Shown here in pieces: positions 10,417 through 21,651 of a stretch of 64,000 bases of DNA. Numbering within the stretch: the first letter of the stretch is position 1; each line of letters starts with the position of its first letter. Made by a program: the position numbers and the translations under genes. The DNA is from Hamiltosporidium tvaerminnensis (taxonomy: Eukaryota; Microsporidia; Dubosqiidae), in NCBI GenBank assembly GCA_022605425.2, contig CM061246.1, forward strand, positions 1,361,501-1,425,500. Reading direction: 5' to 3'. The notes beneath the pieces are model-generated. The model had not been told where the DNA came from, ran no database searches, and saw only the letters and a list, made by a program, of their open reading frames with translations.

Positions 10417-10590
10417 TTAGGGCCATTTTAATTTTTAAATAAATATTTTCGATTTTTTTATTGAATTTTAAATAAAATTGTAAAAAGAAATTCATTTAGG
10501 GCCATTTTAATTCGAATAAGGATATTTATTTTTTCTATTGAATTTCAAATAAAATTGTAAAGAGAAATTCGTTTTGATTATTTATATTTT
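10409..10590 (-). repeat. ~80-bp direct repeat at the 5' end of the membrane protein gene
   Basis: Units beginning AGAAATTCATTTAGGGCCAT recur at about 10409 and 10490, with a degraded third near 10562. Each of the first two carries an ATG plus the upstream CCC motif, so the start region and likely promoter are duplicated. Confidence 0.75.
10420..10422 (-). promoter_or_regulatory. CCC start-site motif of the 181-aa membrane protein gene
   Basis: GGG on + (CCC on the coding strand), separated from the ATG by 3 nt. Confidence 0.5.
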
Positions 10591-10639
10591 AAAGGAAAAT
10601 TTTAGCGTTAAAATTTATTTATACGTTTTAATGGTAAAA

Positions 10640-10704
10640 GAGCTGGAAGAAAATATATAAAAAATGGTAAAAAAATATTTTAACTCAGAATTTTATTAAA
10701 TAAA
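10640..10704 (+). mobile_element. Retroelement 3' tail fragment
   Basis: GAAGAAAATATA...AAATGGTAAAAA...AACTCAGAATTTTATTAAATAAA resembles the last codons plus 3' end of the R4/Dong-like copies (A, D, F). Probably an extreme 5' truncation. Confidence 0.45.
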
Positions 10705-11117
10705 TTTGTACGTTTAAATATGTAAAATAAGAAACTAAAATTAAAAAGTAAAGCTATTAAATGATAATATAAAGTTTTTTGATTGATTTAAATTGTACAA
10801 TGAAAATAAAAAAAAATTTAAAAAAATAGGAGAAAAAACTAAGAGAAATTACAAATATACATAATTATACATACAACTATTTCTTAAAAATTGTTGGTTT
10901 TTACTTACTAACTCAAATTAGTTTTTAAAAAAAGTAAGAAAATTTTTTTAAAATAGTTTGGTACAAATAAATATTCTCATTGAATTATTTTTTAAAATTA
11001 TTCAAAGAATTCTATGAGTTAAATTGGTTTTTATACGTACTTATGTATAAAAATATTTTTAAATTTTGATTTTCAAAATGTGAAAGATTTTAACAAAGAA
11101 ATTATAAATAAAAATCA
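10705..11117. other. AT-rich spacer
   Basis: Nothing recognisable. Confidence 0.4.
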
Positions 11118-11334
11118 TTCTTCTAAATAAATACAAATAGAAACCTATTTAATTTATAGAATTCTTTGAATAAAAAATGATTTCTTAAACATTATTCTTC
11201 TAAATAAATACTAATAGAAACCTATTTAATTTATAGAATTCTTTGAATAAAAAATGATTTCTTAAACATTATTCTTCTAAATAAATACTAATAGAAACCT
11301 ATTTAATTTATAGAATTGCATTTGGCTACCTTTA
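11118..11334 (+). repeat. 77-bp tandem repeat, ~2.8 copies
   Basis: Unit starting TTCTTCTAAATAAATAC at 11118, 11195 and 11272; copies nearly identical, so a recent expansion. Non-coding. Confidence 0.9.
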
Positions 11335-11881
11335 AATATATTTTAATCTCACGAAATCAGACTTTTTCAGTAGAATTAAACTCATAATAAAACCAAAGCT
11401 TAAATTCGTTATCTTCAACTAAAACTTTTTCTTTAGAATATTGAAAATAAAAATTTTGTATCGAATTTATCAATAAATATTGAAATTTTAATTTGTCTGA
11501 GAAATAAAGAATAAAAAATATTTTTTGTATCCTTGAATGGTATTAATACTTGAGATTTATGTATCATCCTTTCAAATTATATAGTCTTATCTATTATTGG
11601 TGAAAATTATATAAGAATGTGTCTATATAATACTAATTAACAACTAAATATTAAAAAATAACTATTAAGTATTATTTGAAGCTATTTATTCTAAATCGAA
11701 GTAAACAATTATTTGTTTTTTCAATTTTTATGAAAAAAAAAATTTTAAAATTTATTTTAGATAAAAATTTAATTTATCAAATATTGAAATATTGAAATAT
11801 AAAATATAAAATATCAATGAGTGGAATAAGCTAAAACTTAAAATTTAAAATATTTTATAAAGAAAAATATCTTTTTATACC
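11335..11881. other. AT-rich spacer upstream of the secreted protein gene
   Basis: No feature recognised. The next gene's ATG follows TATACC directly. Confidence 0.4.
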
Positions 11882-12832
11882 ATGTTTTATTTATTATTCT
11901 TATACGTTGTAAGAATTTGGATGTGGTGTGCTGTCAGAGAAAATATAATCGAAGAAATAAGCAAAATTTTTAGTTTCAACAAAAGTGATAATATAGAAAC
12001 TTTTAGTGAGAATAATACTAAAGCAGATATTTCAGAAGTGGTTCAAAATTCAGTTATTGACAAAAGTGATAATATAGAAACTTTTAGTGAGAATAATAGC
12101 AAAGCAGATATTTCAGAAGTGTTTCAAAATTCAGTTATTGAAGAGTCAATTCAGTCTCAAACACATAATGAGGAGGTTGAAGCCGAGACTTCAGAAAATT
12201 TATTAACTAAAGAAAAAGAAAGGGAATTTAATGATAAATGTCGCGTTTTCTTTGAAAATATAGTGAAATCTATTTTGAAAGAAGTTAATTCGTGTTTTTT
12301 CGAGGAGAATAATGAAGCTGATATACAGGGTGATGTACTGCTTAAAGTATTCAAGACTATCTATTGTTCAAAAAACAATTTGGATGCAAAAAAAGATGAT
12401 AACTGTACAAATAGTGAAACATTAGAATGTCCTCATCAAAAACAGAAAAAAAATAAACAAAGAAATGAATTGAGCGAGAGAAGACGAGCCAAAATATCGG
12501 GGAAAAGGAGATCCAAGCGTATCAATTTTTGGAAATCGAAATATAAAGATTTAAAATCAAAAAATCGAAAAGTTAAGATCGTAAAAGTGTTCCTTAAAGA
12601 TGAAGGAATACAGTGCAATATTAATGATCCTCCACAAAATCCCTCATTTATACCACCACCGCCTCCTTTGGATAATCTTAGAAATTTTGAAAACAAAAGA
12701 TCAGAAAGCTCTAATGTCCAAAAAGAATTGCCTAAAAAAAATGCATCTGGTTCCTTCAATCCAGATCTGAATTCTGCTTTGCTCAAGAAGTTTGAAGAGC
12801 TAAGGAGTAAAGGTAGATTGGCCAATCATTAA
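11882..12832 (+). CDS. Hypothetical secreted protein with 27-residue repeat, basic patch and PPPPP motif
   Basis: 316 residues, no known family. Residues 1-18 are hydrophobic (MFYLLFLYVVRIWMWCAV), a likely signal peptide. Two near-perfect 27-residue repeats (SDNIETFSEN...QNSVI) follow; their DNA copies (81-bp period, ~11979-12140) are almost identical, so the duplication is recent. An acidic, helical region holds two Cys. Around residues 197-235 lies a strongly basic stretch (ERRRAKISGKRRSKR) of bipartite NLS type. Then come FIPPPPPLDNL and a C-terminal amphipathic helix (NSALLKKFEELRSKGRL). The order proline run, then short helix with a basic end resembles actin-regulator tails (FH1/EVH1 ligand plus WH2-like), but this is only a resemblance. 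Inferred host-directed secreted factor. Confidence 0.7.
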   Translation: MFYLLFLYVVRIWMWCAVRENIIEEISKIFSFNKSDNIETFSENNTKADISEVVQNSVIDKSDNIETFSENNSKADISEVFQNSVIEESIQSQTHNEEVEAETSENLLTKEKEREFNDKCRVFFENIVKSILKEVNSCFFEENNEADIQGDVLLKVFKTIYCSKNNLDAKKDDNCTNSETLECPHQKQKKNKQRNELSERRRAKISGKRRSKRINFWKSKYKDLKSKNRKVKIVKVFLKDEGIQCNINDPPQNPSFIPPPPPLDNLRNFENKRSESSNVQKELPKKNASGSFNPDLNSALLKKFEELRSKGRLANH

Positions 12833-15180
12833 AAATACTTTTAATACAATTTGTTTTTTCATTTTATTGTAATTATGACTCTTTTGCGCTAAAAAAAATC
12901 AATTTTAGATTTTATCACATTTTAATACTGCAATAATAGCTGGTTTAAATTCAAATATTTTTTTCAGTTTAACCTCGGAAAATTTCTAAATAAAATTACT
13001 GTTTCATTTATTCTTACTTTTTCGTTTTTTAAAATAAAATATATTTGATATTACCATCTATTAATTGTATTTTTAAATGATTTTTTGCAAAAATTATTCA
13101 TTCCGATTTCCATTATTATTCTATTATGATAAATTGATTGAGAACTTGTCGGCCCCGCATATATTTTTATTTAAATTCCCATATTTAAAGTTTCAATTCT
13201 TTATTTTTCAGCCTTAAATACTTTTTAAAGATAAACCTGAATTTTCTGCTTTATATATACACTGGTTATTCTAAATTTAGTTAACTGATAATATCAGTAG
13301 TGTATATGTAACCTTCAAATCATCAAAATATTCCATGATAAAAAGTCAAGAATACTCTTTAGAGTTAAAAAAATATCTGCGTTTGAGATCTAAAAAAATA
13401 TAAATTTCAAAATCACTTATTTTTTTAAAAAAAAAATTTTTAATGGAATAAAACCATATATACAGACCAAACCTTAAATTTATGTATAAATCTATAGTAA
13501 TTTTTATTTAAATCCAAACATATAAAATTTATTTAATTATATAATGTAAAATAGTAACTTAAATCGAATATTTAATCAAGGTTTTTATAGTTTGGCTAAG
13601 ATTTCCTCAAAAAATAGTAGAGCGCTTAAAAAAAAAATACAATGTTTATTAAACTCGAGGAGACATGAAACATACATAAAGACACATTATCGAGTGAAAT
13701 TTATCTTTTCCGTTGTATAAAATATTTCATTTTTTTCAAAATAATATTCTACAATATAAATCAATAGTCCTGATACTTTCAATATCTGTATATAAAATAA
13801 ATATATAGCAATGAGTAATTCGTTTCTTTTTCTGGTTTGCAGATTACAAGTTATTCCTAACCTGAAAACTTGGGCAGATATCATTCCTAATAAAAAAACA
13901 GCTATAATAATATTTTATATTTGAATATTTTAGGCCTTCACGTATTAATTAGCTTTCTGTTTTTTTCGCAATAAGATAATGATATAGACAAATGTATAAT
14001 TTTTTTTATCGTGCTTCTTTGTTTAATTAAAATATATCTTATAGCATTGATTATTTCAATCTAAAAAAGACTCAATAAACACTGATTTTAGAAAAAAAAT
14101 AAAGAAAGGTGCCAAATCACCATGCTTCCAACATCTGCAACTATTTATAAAGGCAGTTTCATATTGAATATTAAATAAAAATCGAACCATTAAATAACAG
14201 AAAAACTCCAAAAAAATCTATGAATGTTGATCTACGATAAAAAATCTCGACTTAGATAACAAATTAAGTAAATATTTCAAAAGAACAAATAAACTTATAC
14301 AAAACTTTTGATTTATTGACATTATACATGAGTATTTATAGATAATTATATTAAAAGTTATAATGGGTCGTGTTTTACAGCCAAATTTACAACAATTTAG
14401 CAAAAATAACAAAATTAAAATTATGAAGAATAATACAGAGCGTTTCTTTCTTATTATTGTACAAAAATGCCGATTTTAACCAAAAGAAAAGTCACTTGAT
14501 ATTCATTTCTGGCGGGTAAAAATTCTTAAATACAAATAACATAAAGGGTTTTTATAAATTTAGCAATCGAAAATTTTAGATAGTTTGGCTTCAAATATTC
14601 TCATCTATATATTGATAAATCCTGGTCTTCTGTATTAATTTGAGCATATTGTTCTAGCTTTATATGTATAAATTAAAATTTACCAGGAATATGAATCCAA
14701 AGAAAAATCAGAAGAAATAATCAATATGAGTAAATGTACAATTCATCAAAAAATGCATGTTTAAATATAAATTATCATACCATGTGACGATAGTTAAACA
14801 TAAAACAAATATATATCTAGTTTACTTAAAATCAATCTGTGTATATTTTAGAAATATTCAATGGAAAATTTTTATTTTTAGTTTAAATACTATAAATATG
14901 AATATATAAGCGTGTTATATAGATATCGGTAGGTTAAAATTGTGAAATGTATCGACCTGATAGCAATTATAACGGCCGATTACTTTTTTTCGTATCAGTA
15001 AATAATAAAAGAATCCACACAAATACCTAGCGAGTTAAATAAAAAACACAGGAACATTTGATAAAAGTTTTTAGAAAAATATATTCTTATTTTCTGCTAT
15101 AATTACAAAGCGAAGATAAAAAAATGGTTTCAATTTTCAATACCAATCTTTTTGAAAATAAAATCTTATTGATTTATTCA
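12833..15180. other. AT-rich desert
   Basis: No gene, RNA or repeat family recognised. ORFs of 60-65 codons at 13687-13884 and 14218-14412 (minus) have random AT-driven composition. Confidence 0.45.
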
Positions 15181-15420
15181 TCCCTGGCATTACAGCCCTA
15201 TGCGAGCCTTGGTCTTTCTTAGTAATACTGCCCACCGGTCTTTTTCCAGTGGGTTTGTTTACTTATCGGGTTTCGGAACAAAGTAGTTTTGAAGGGTGGG
15301 TTGTTAGCCCTACGCTCAATCCCAATATGGAGGATCTGTCCTTTTTAGTCGCCTCTTGCGACAAGCAGAGAATAATCCAAGCCATTTCTGCGCCCGGCAT
15401 GGTACCGAAATAAAATCTTT
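15181..15420 (-). mobile_element. GC-rich foreign-looking island, probable retrotransposon fragment
   Basis: About 240 bp near 50% GC inside a region near 20% GC. On the minus strand it includes a small hairpin (GTCGC-AAGAG-GCGAC) followed by ACTAAAAAGGACAG, then GATTGAGCGTAGGGCTAACA. This order resembles what I recall upstream of the endonuclease ORF in some arthropod RTE-like elements; I cannot confirm that without a search. A 60-codon frame (15263-15445) spans it. It shares no landmark with the two repeat families of the window. Confidence 0.4.
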
Positions 15421-15538
15421 TTATTAAATAGAAAGCAAATTGCAAATTTTTAAATATAAATTCGATATAAGAATCGAATGTGAAGAAAGATCAAAATCAG
15501 TAAAATATTAGGCAAATCAAGTAAATTTATTTTACCTC

Positions 15539-15623
15539 TTGTGTAATTTATCCGAGCTATACTCAGGCAAGTAGTTTGCTCACACAGTGATTTGCCTGAG
15601 CTGAGCTCGGATAAATCATACAA
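15539..15623. repeat. Long imperfect inverted repeat (hairpin)
   Basis: Arms 15547-15570 and 15592-15615 match at 21 of 24 positions (TTTATCCGAGCT...CTCAGGCAA and its complement) around a 21-nt loop; weaker pairing extends about 8 bp further out. GC-rich for this region. No gene adjoins it on either side. It could be a MITE relic, a structured RNA or a replication- or termination-related element. Confidence 0.7.
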
Positions 15624-16907
15624 TCAAATTTTTACAGTAATTTACTAAATAGACTATAAATAACCATTTTCACAGATCTAGAAAACGTATTTCGCTCGTA
15701 AGATGTGATATATCTAAATTTGATCTTTTAGAAATAATTAGTCACCGACTACTCGTTTTCAGTTAGTTTATGCGCCATTATAGTGTTCTGTGCAATAAAA
15801 CTCTGTATTTATATATTTTATTATCTATTTAGCTTATTTTAAATGTAATTTTTTTTTAAATTTTTAGGAAATGTTTGTTGAAAATGAAAAATTTTTCTTT
15901 GTCCTTTGTTTTCTTCCATCTTTTTATTTGTAATTTATCCTTTAAACTAATTCATTATATTTTAACTTTATTCAAAAAAATGGATTTAAAAGGAGAAGCT
16001 TTTTTTTCAATTTCTTTTTATCTCGGGGTCGACTACAGAAGTGGTTTATATACCTAATTTTTTGCATATTAAATATCAAACTTAAAAGGTAACGAATAAA
16101 TATTCAATCACCGTTCAAATTTTTTATTCCATCGCTTTATTTAAGTAATAATAATAAATAGAATATAATAATGTCTCGGCTTCTCTATTGAAATACTATG
16201 CAAGCATATCCAAATGATTCGTCTCTTTGGTGAAATAGAAACGAATTTTAGTTGCAAGTTTGTTCTTTTTTAAGACTTTAGCTCTATTTATCTAAAATAT
16301 ATTACGCTCCTACAAATTATTTACTTAAACTAAGTATTGTGGTTTGATTTTAAAATCTTAATTTAAAATTTTAGTAATTTGCTTAATTTAAGTTCTAACT
16401 AATATTTCGTTCGGATTATTTATAAATTTGATTATTTTTTAGAAACCACAATTTTTTATTTGTCACAAAAATGAATTATGATTTATATATCTTAAAATTA
16501 CAAACAATAAGATGTGTTTTATTATTGCAAAAAATGCAATAAAAATGACTTTCTTTTAATTAATAATAATTTATACAGCATTTAATTATTTCACTAACTA
16601 TGTTTCTTCATTATAATTTAAATTTTTTGATTTTATTGTAAATGCAGGAGATATTGATAAAAATTCGTTTTCAATAATTAAATTAAAAATTAGTGAAAAA
16701 AATACACTACGCATTTTTAAATTACTTGAATATATCCACTACTTGACATATATTTAGCTATTAAAATATTTATAAGTGTCAAAAAAAGTAAATTTTTTTT
16801 GCGCCAATCATAATCTAAGATTCAAAATATGAAATATTTTATTGGTCAAATAATTAAGCTAAAAAAGCAAGAATATATTTTTTCAAAAAAAATCACCGTC
16901 AAAAAAA
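15624..16907. other. AT-rich desert
   Basis: Nothing recognised except a 60-codon frame at 15875-16057 starting with a hydrophobic stretch, not supported further. Confidence 0.4.
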
Positions 16908-18185
16908 ATGATATTCAAAGAAAGTGGATTTATACACATATTTTATTTTTTATTGCTGTTATTTGATGTATTGGTTTGTACAGATGAAGAAAAAAATAAA
17001 AAATCTATTTCTAATGATACACCAGTAGTAGCTAGAATTTCTGGCCATAAAAAAGATGTTTCTAATGATACGATTCGATTTAAAAACAACGAAGGAAGCA
17101 ACGAACATTTGAGTATACCGTATAAATGTAAAAAAATGATTGAAGATTCGAAAAGAATAGTAAAAAAAAAATTTAATAATTTTTCGGAAAAAATCAAGCA
17201 AAATTTTTCGTCTAAAAATAAGAAAAAACATAAAAAAGTATCATACGAAATAAAAATAGAGCCTCTTTTATCTCCAACTGCTAATTTTTACGGTGATAAT
17301 GATACAGAAACGCCCTCTTCTAATAAACCACAGACTCCAAAAGGAATTTTAAAAGAACCAAATCTAGAATATAAGAATCAAAAAAAAGTACGATTTGTTG
17401 ATGATCTCGGGACTAATGAATCTGAAATCATATCCTCCAAACTCACCCCTACATATATAGAAAATAGCATTCAAAATCGAAATACTCCACAAGAAAATCG
17501 TAAAAGCTTCTGTCCAAACTGCAAATATTGCAAAAAATGTATAGATGCGGCTCAATACGATATATATTCTCCACAGGATAGAGATAAAGATCAACATAAT
17601 ATACATGGAAAACAACATGCACCTTCATTGCCACCAAACCAACATAGAGGTTTATCTTCTGCACAAAATGAATCATCTAACCCACTTATATATCAAGAAG
17701 ATGTTTATATGCCTATATATGCACAGGATAGACGTTTTCCAAGACCTTTCTCTAATGCTCCAGAATCTTTAGGAACATTTCAAGCTTTAGAAAAAAAAGA
17801 TTATCCACCGAATTATATTAATCAAAACACAATACAAAGACCTTTACATCCTCCTCCACCGCCACCCCCACAAAAACAACCTACGCAAGAGGGTTCTCTA
17901 TCATCTTTTAATCAAACTAGCAAAATTATTTCACCGCCACCGCCACCGCCACCGCCACCGCCACCGCCACCGCCACCGCCACCGCCACCGCCACCGCCAC
18001 CGCCACCGCCACCGCAACAACGATTTGCTCCAAAGCATCAAAAACAGTCTTCATCATCTCTAACTACAATTACACAACCAACTGATGTTACCTCACCCAA
18101 TAAAAATAAAATCGCTAAAGATGATGATGCTCTGATAGAAGAACTCAAACGAAGATTAGTGAAAAGAAGAAAAAACATGGGATAA
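16908..18185 (+). CDS. Hypothetical secreted proline-rich protein with RVxF-type motif
   Basis: 425 residues, no known family. Residues ~8-24 are hydrophobic (FIHIFYFLLLLFDVLVC), a likely signal peptide. A Lys-rich stretch follows (~80-115). Then TPKGILKEP and QKKVRFVDDLG (~145-168): KKVRF is a textbook RVxF docking motif for protein phosphatase 1. A CPNCKYCKKC cluster (~199-208) could bind metal. Next is a His/Gln/Pro-rich disordered region, a PPPPPPP run (~319), 27 consecutive prolines encoded by a pure CCGCCA repeat (17934-18014), and a C-terminal amphipathic helix with basic end (DALIEELKRRLVKRRK) that loosely recalls WH2 or formin DAD segments. Architecture parallels the gene at 11882. 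A secreted, host-interacting role is inferred, not shown. Confidence 0.7.
   Translation: MIFKESGFIHIFYFLLLLFDVLVCTDEEKNKKSISNDTPVVARISGHKKDVSNDTIRFKNNEGSNEHLSIPYKCKKMIEDSKRIVKKKFNNFSEKIKQNFSSKNKKKHKKVSYEIKIEPLLSPTANFYGDNDTETPSSNKPQTPKGILKEPNLEYKNQKKVRFVDDLGTNESEIISSKLTPTYIENSIQNRNTPQENRKSFCPNCKYCKKCIDAAQYDIYSPQDRDKDQHNIHGKQHAPSLPPNQHRGLSSAQNESSNPLIYQEDVYMPIYAQDRRFPRPFSNAPESLGTFQALEKKDYPPNYINQNTIQRPLHPPPPPPPQKQPTQEGSLSSFNQTSKIISPPPPPPPPPPPPPPPPPPPPPPPPPPPQQRFAPKHQKQSSSSLTTITQPTDVTSPNKNKIAKDDDALIEELKRRLVKRRKNMG
17934..18014 (+). repeat. (CCGCCA)n coding microsatellite, 27 Pro codons
   Basis: Pure alternation of CCG and CCA codons over 81 nt, in sharp contrast to the AT-biased codons elsewhere in the gene. 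A slippage-prone site likely to vary in length between strains. Confidence 0.95.
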
Positions 18186-19364
18186 GAAGATTAAACTATA
18201 TGATATTTTCTTTATAAATTTCTTTCTCTATGATTTTATTTATTAACCTCTTTATATTCCCACAAAAAATTATATATTTGAGAATAAAACATTATAATCT
18301 AATTTGACGAATCCGAGTAACCGAAGTTGATATTCTGGCAACAAACATCTTTTTTATAGATTCTAACAATAAATGAAGTCATATTGAGCCAAATTTAATC
18401 ATTATTGATAATTGTATTTCTTTTATTAAAATATTTAGAATTATATATGTTTCAATAATTTTCATTTGTCTAATCTTGAATTATTTTGGCTGTTTCTAAA
18501 GAATTTTAAAATCAATATTATTAAGAGCACTATTTTACATGCCTTATATTAGATACAAAAAAAAACAAGTTTTTGAAGGTAATTTTTTTCAAGCCTATAT
18601 TCTTGTAATTTAACATCTTTAATTGCTTAAAAAAAGGAAACTATTAACACAAATCCAATCTTTTTTAAAAATCTTTGAATCTTTATAAATTTATAGTTCA
18701 ATAGAAAAACATATATTATTTCTAATTTTAAATATCTTTTTTTTGACTGAAATTATGAAGTTTAGTTAGAGAATTCAAAAAAAGAATCAGACTCGAATTT
18801 TCTTTTTTTGGATAAAAATAAATTAATTTTGTTCTTTTGTTTTTATCATTGATAAATGTAATAAAAAAATAGTTTATCTTTGAACTTTCAGTCCAATACT
18901 AAAATGTCTTTATTGTTAAGTTTTTATTTTTTTCGGTTTTTTAAGATAGAAATTTTTTGAAGCAAAAAAATTCTATTGATTTGAAATCAATTTGACAAAA
19001 TAATCTGAGGTAAAACAAAATGATTAAATTTGATTGTTTTGTTAACTATTTAAAGTGAATGAAACTTTTAAAAAATATTATTATTAATTCGAACTTATAC
19101 CTAAAAATTTAATATCTTCATGACAAGGATGCTGTATCAATTTCTTTGTAGTGTACTATAGGAATACAATTATTAGTTTACAAATTTATTGGAGAATAAA
19201 ACCTCTTAATATAATTATATGGCTTATTATTTATTTATATTAGATAATATTTATTAAATACCAAATCATCAGTTCTATACACTTGTAAACTGATTAATTA
19301 TAGAAATATTTTTAATCAATTTTGGAAATTATCACAATCCAAGAATAAATATTAATTCTGAAAC
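18186..19364. other. AT-rich spacer
   Basis: No feature recognised. Confidence 0.4.
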
Positions 19365-20345
19365 ATGTTTGATAAATGTTTTAAAATGAATATAAATACC
19401 AAAGAAATATTGTGGACAATAATGGCAAAAAGTAGAAAAAATCAAAATACAAAAAAATACCAAAAAAATTCAAAGAAAGATAATAATGAATCTAATATGG
19501 ATGAGAGTGGATACGATAATAAAGTTGTAAGTGGTGTAGATTCGTCATATAAAACGGAGTACGAAAAGTACTGTGAACATGTTTTAAAAGAAGAGAACGA
19601 CGTTACAGATAATGGGGCATTGGAAATTATTGAAAAGCAGATATTGAAAGATAAAGAAGTAAATAACTCTTCCGTGCTTAATTCAGAATTAAATATAAGT
19701 AATTCGGCTACATTAGACGAGTCTGAACTTGTTTCTACAGAAAGTATAAAGTCTAATAAGCGATTGATTGCAATTAGTAACCGAGATGTAGTAAATTTAA
19801 TTAATGAACATGAAGAAGTAACAAGAATCAAAACCGATAAGACCAAAATTATGGGACAAAAACCATTTTTGGGTTTGGAAGAAGATTTAAAGAATAAAAT
19901 AAAAGAAACGGAAATTATGAATGAAGAAGAAAGTAGGAATATAGGAAATCTTCTTAATAACCAAGCAATTAAAGAGTCAATAATTAAAAGATCCGCAATT
20001 CTTAATACCGGGTGTCGAGTTAATATAACAGATTTTTCTAAGGAGGGAGAAATACACGTTGTTGAATTGTTAAAAGAAAAAAACGATTGCGGAAAACCGC
20101 TATTTCAAGCTGAAAACGCACTTTCATATGCAAAACAAACGCAGGAAGAAAAAGAGAAAAAAAAATGCACTCAGAAATTTTCTTCATTCCAAAATGCTGA
20201 TATGATGCAACCACATGAATTTAATAATATAACGGAAGTAAAGTATGTTGAAGAAGTAAAATGCCCTTCGCGTGTAAGAAGAGTTAGTAAATTTAAAAAG
20301 CTTATTTCACGTATCAGTCAAATATTTGTTTGCGGTGGTACTTGA
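19365..20345 (+). CDS. Hypothetical Lys/Glu/Asn-rich protein
   Basis: 326 codons from the first ATG; later in-frame ATGs at 19386 and 19422 could be the true start, as MAKSRKNQNTKK begins a typical hydrophilic N-terminus and no upstream CCC motif helps decide. The protein is charged, mostly helical and disordered, with repeated acidic motifs (DESGYD, LDESELVS). It ends with a basic, Cys-containing tail (CPSRVRRVSKFKKLISRISQIFVCGG) that may form an amphipathic membrane-binding helix. There is no signal peptide and no known domain. Coding is supported by length and absence of stops in very AT-rich DNA. Function unknown. Confidence 0.6.
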   Translation: MFDKCFKMNINTKEILWTIMAKSRKNQNTKKYQKNSKKDNNESNMDESGYDNKVVSGVDSSYKTEYEKYCEHVLKEENDVTDNGALEIIEKQILKDKEVNNSSVLNSELNISNSATLDESELVSTESIKSNKRLIAISNRDVVNLINEHEEVTRIKTDKTKIMGQKPFLGLEEDLKNKIKETEIMNEEESRNIGNLLNNQAIKESIIKRSAILNTGCRVNITDFSKEGEIHVVELLKEKNDCGKPLFQAENALSYAKQTQEEKEKKKCTQKFSSFQNADMMQPHEFNNITEVKYVEEVKCPSRVRRVSKFKKLISRISQIFVCGGT

Positions 20346-21651
20346 AATAAAAATGTTTTATAAAGATTCAAGAATTTGATCTTTAATTGATATTTTTTTA
20401 TTTTCCTTTTCGGTAACCAAATCGTCAAAACACTAAATTTTATTCCTTAATTATTTTTTTTCCTATTTTTTACTAGATTTGAAGCCAATAAATTACTAAA
20501 ATAGTAATTTAATTACAAAAATTTTTTTAAAATTAACGGAACTTTAATCTAAACAACCTATCATTCATTAGTAATTTTTGTTATATATGCTCGCATATGA
20601 ATTTATTTTCTATAGAATTACAAATTTACACTTTGTATTCCAAATATATTTTATCGAATTATTTATACTAATTAATCAACAAAATGCTTACTAAATGCGC
20701 AACTTTGGCGCAGGTATTTTGTATTAAATTTATTCCGGATTTAATTAATCAAAAAATGCTTAGCGATTTTAAAATTTATTTGAAACCATACTTAAAGCTT
20801 ATTTTTAAGTGAAATATTAAAATAAAAAATGTTATTTAAACTAAGTTTATAATACAGTAAAGTGGTGACTATTTACAAATAGACTAAATATTTATTTCTT
20901 GATCAAAAAAGCTGTAATTTGTCTTGTGCACTCAGTATTTTCAAAAAATAAATCCAAGAACTCTATTTAACCTAAAAGTTTAATAATTCAAGCTTAAAAT
21001 TCACTCTAATGCAGTTAAATGTATAATGAATATCAATAATACTGGGTATCAATAATGTATCAGTAAAAAAAAACCATTGTTAATATATTTAAAGAAAAAA
21101 ATATAATTTTTTGATAAATCTATTCATACATTGAACTAAATTTAAACCAACGTATTTTTTAAAAATAAATTAATTAAAACATTGAATATAGATGGTAATT
21201 GTGAATTTTATAAAAAAAATTTAATTGGAAATAAATTACTGATTGATATGAAAAAGTAAAAATCTAGGAATTTCTTTAAGTAGGAAACGATCTGTGTGGT
21301 TTTATCTTTTTGAAATTCAAGACTATACATTAAAAATTTGATTTATACACATAAAAATCCGTGTTTTCTTTTACTTGCTAGCTAAGGATATAAGATAAAT
21401 TTAAGAAAATTAAAATTCAGATATCTATATTTACAATCATCAACTACTATCATAAATAAAAAATAAAATATAGAAAGTGATTATTAGATAATACAACTAA
21501 ATTTCAAGATATTTTATTTTTTTAAATTATTAATTTCCAATTAAAAAATAGTTGAAAATTAAGATTTTTTTACACAAACGTTAAATTAATTTTAAGACTT
21601 TCTATATTCAAACAGTGAAATATAAAAACTTACAAATTTTGAAACAATAGT
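20346..21651. other. AT-rich spacer
   Basis: No gene, RNA or repeat recognised. Confidence 0.4.

Noticed and set aside
17934-18014. Polyproline run as an assembly artefact
   Set aside because: It stays in frame within an otherwise clean ORF and a second shorter polyproline block with mixed codons precedes it; exact length remains uncertain.
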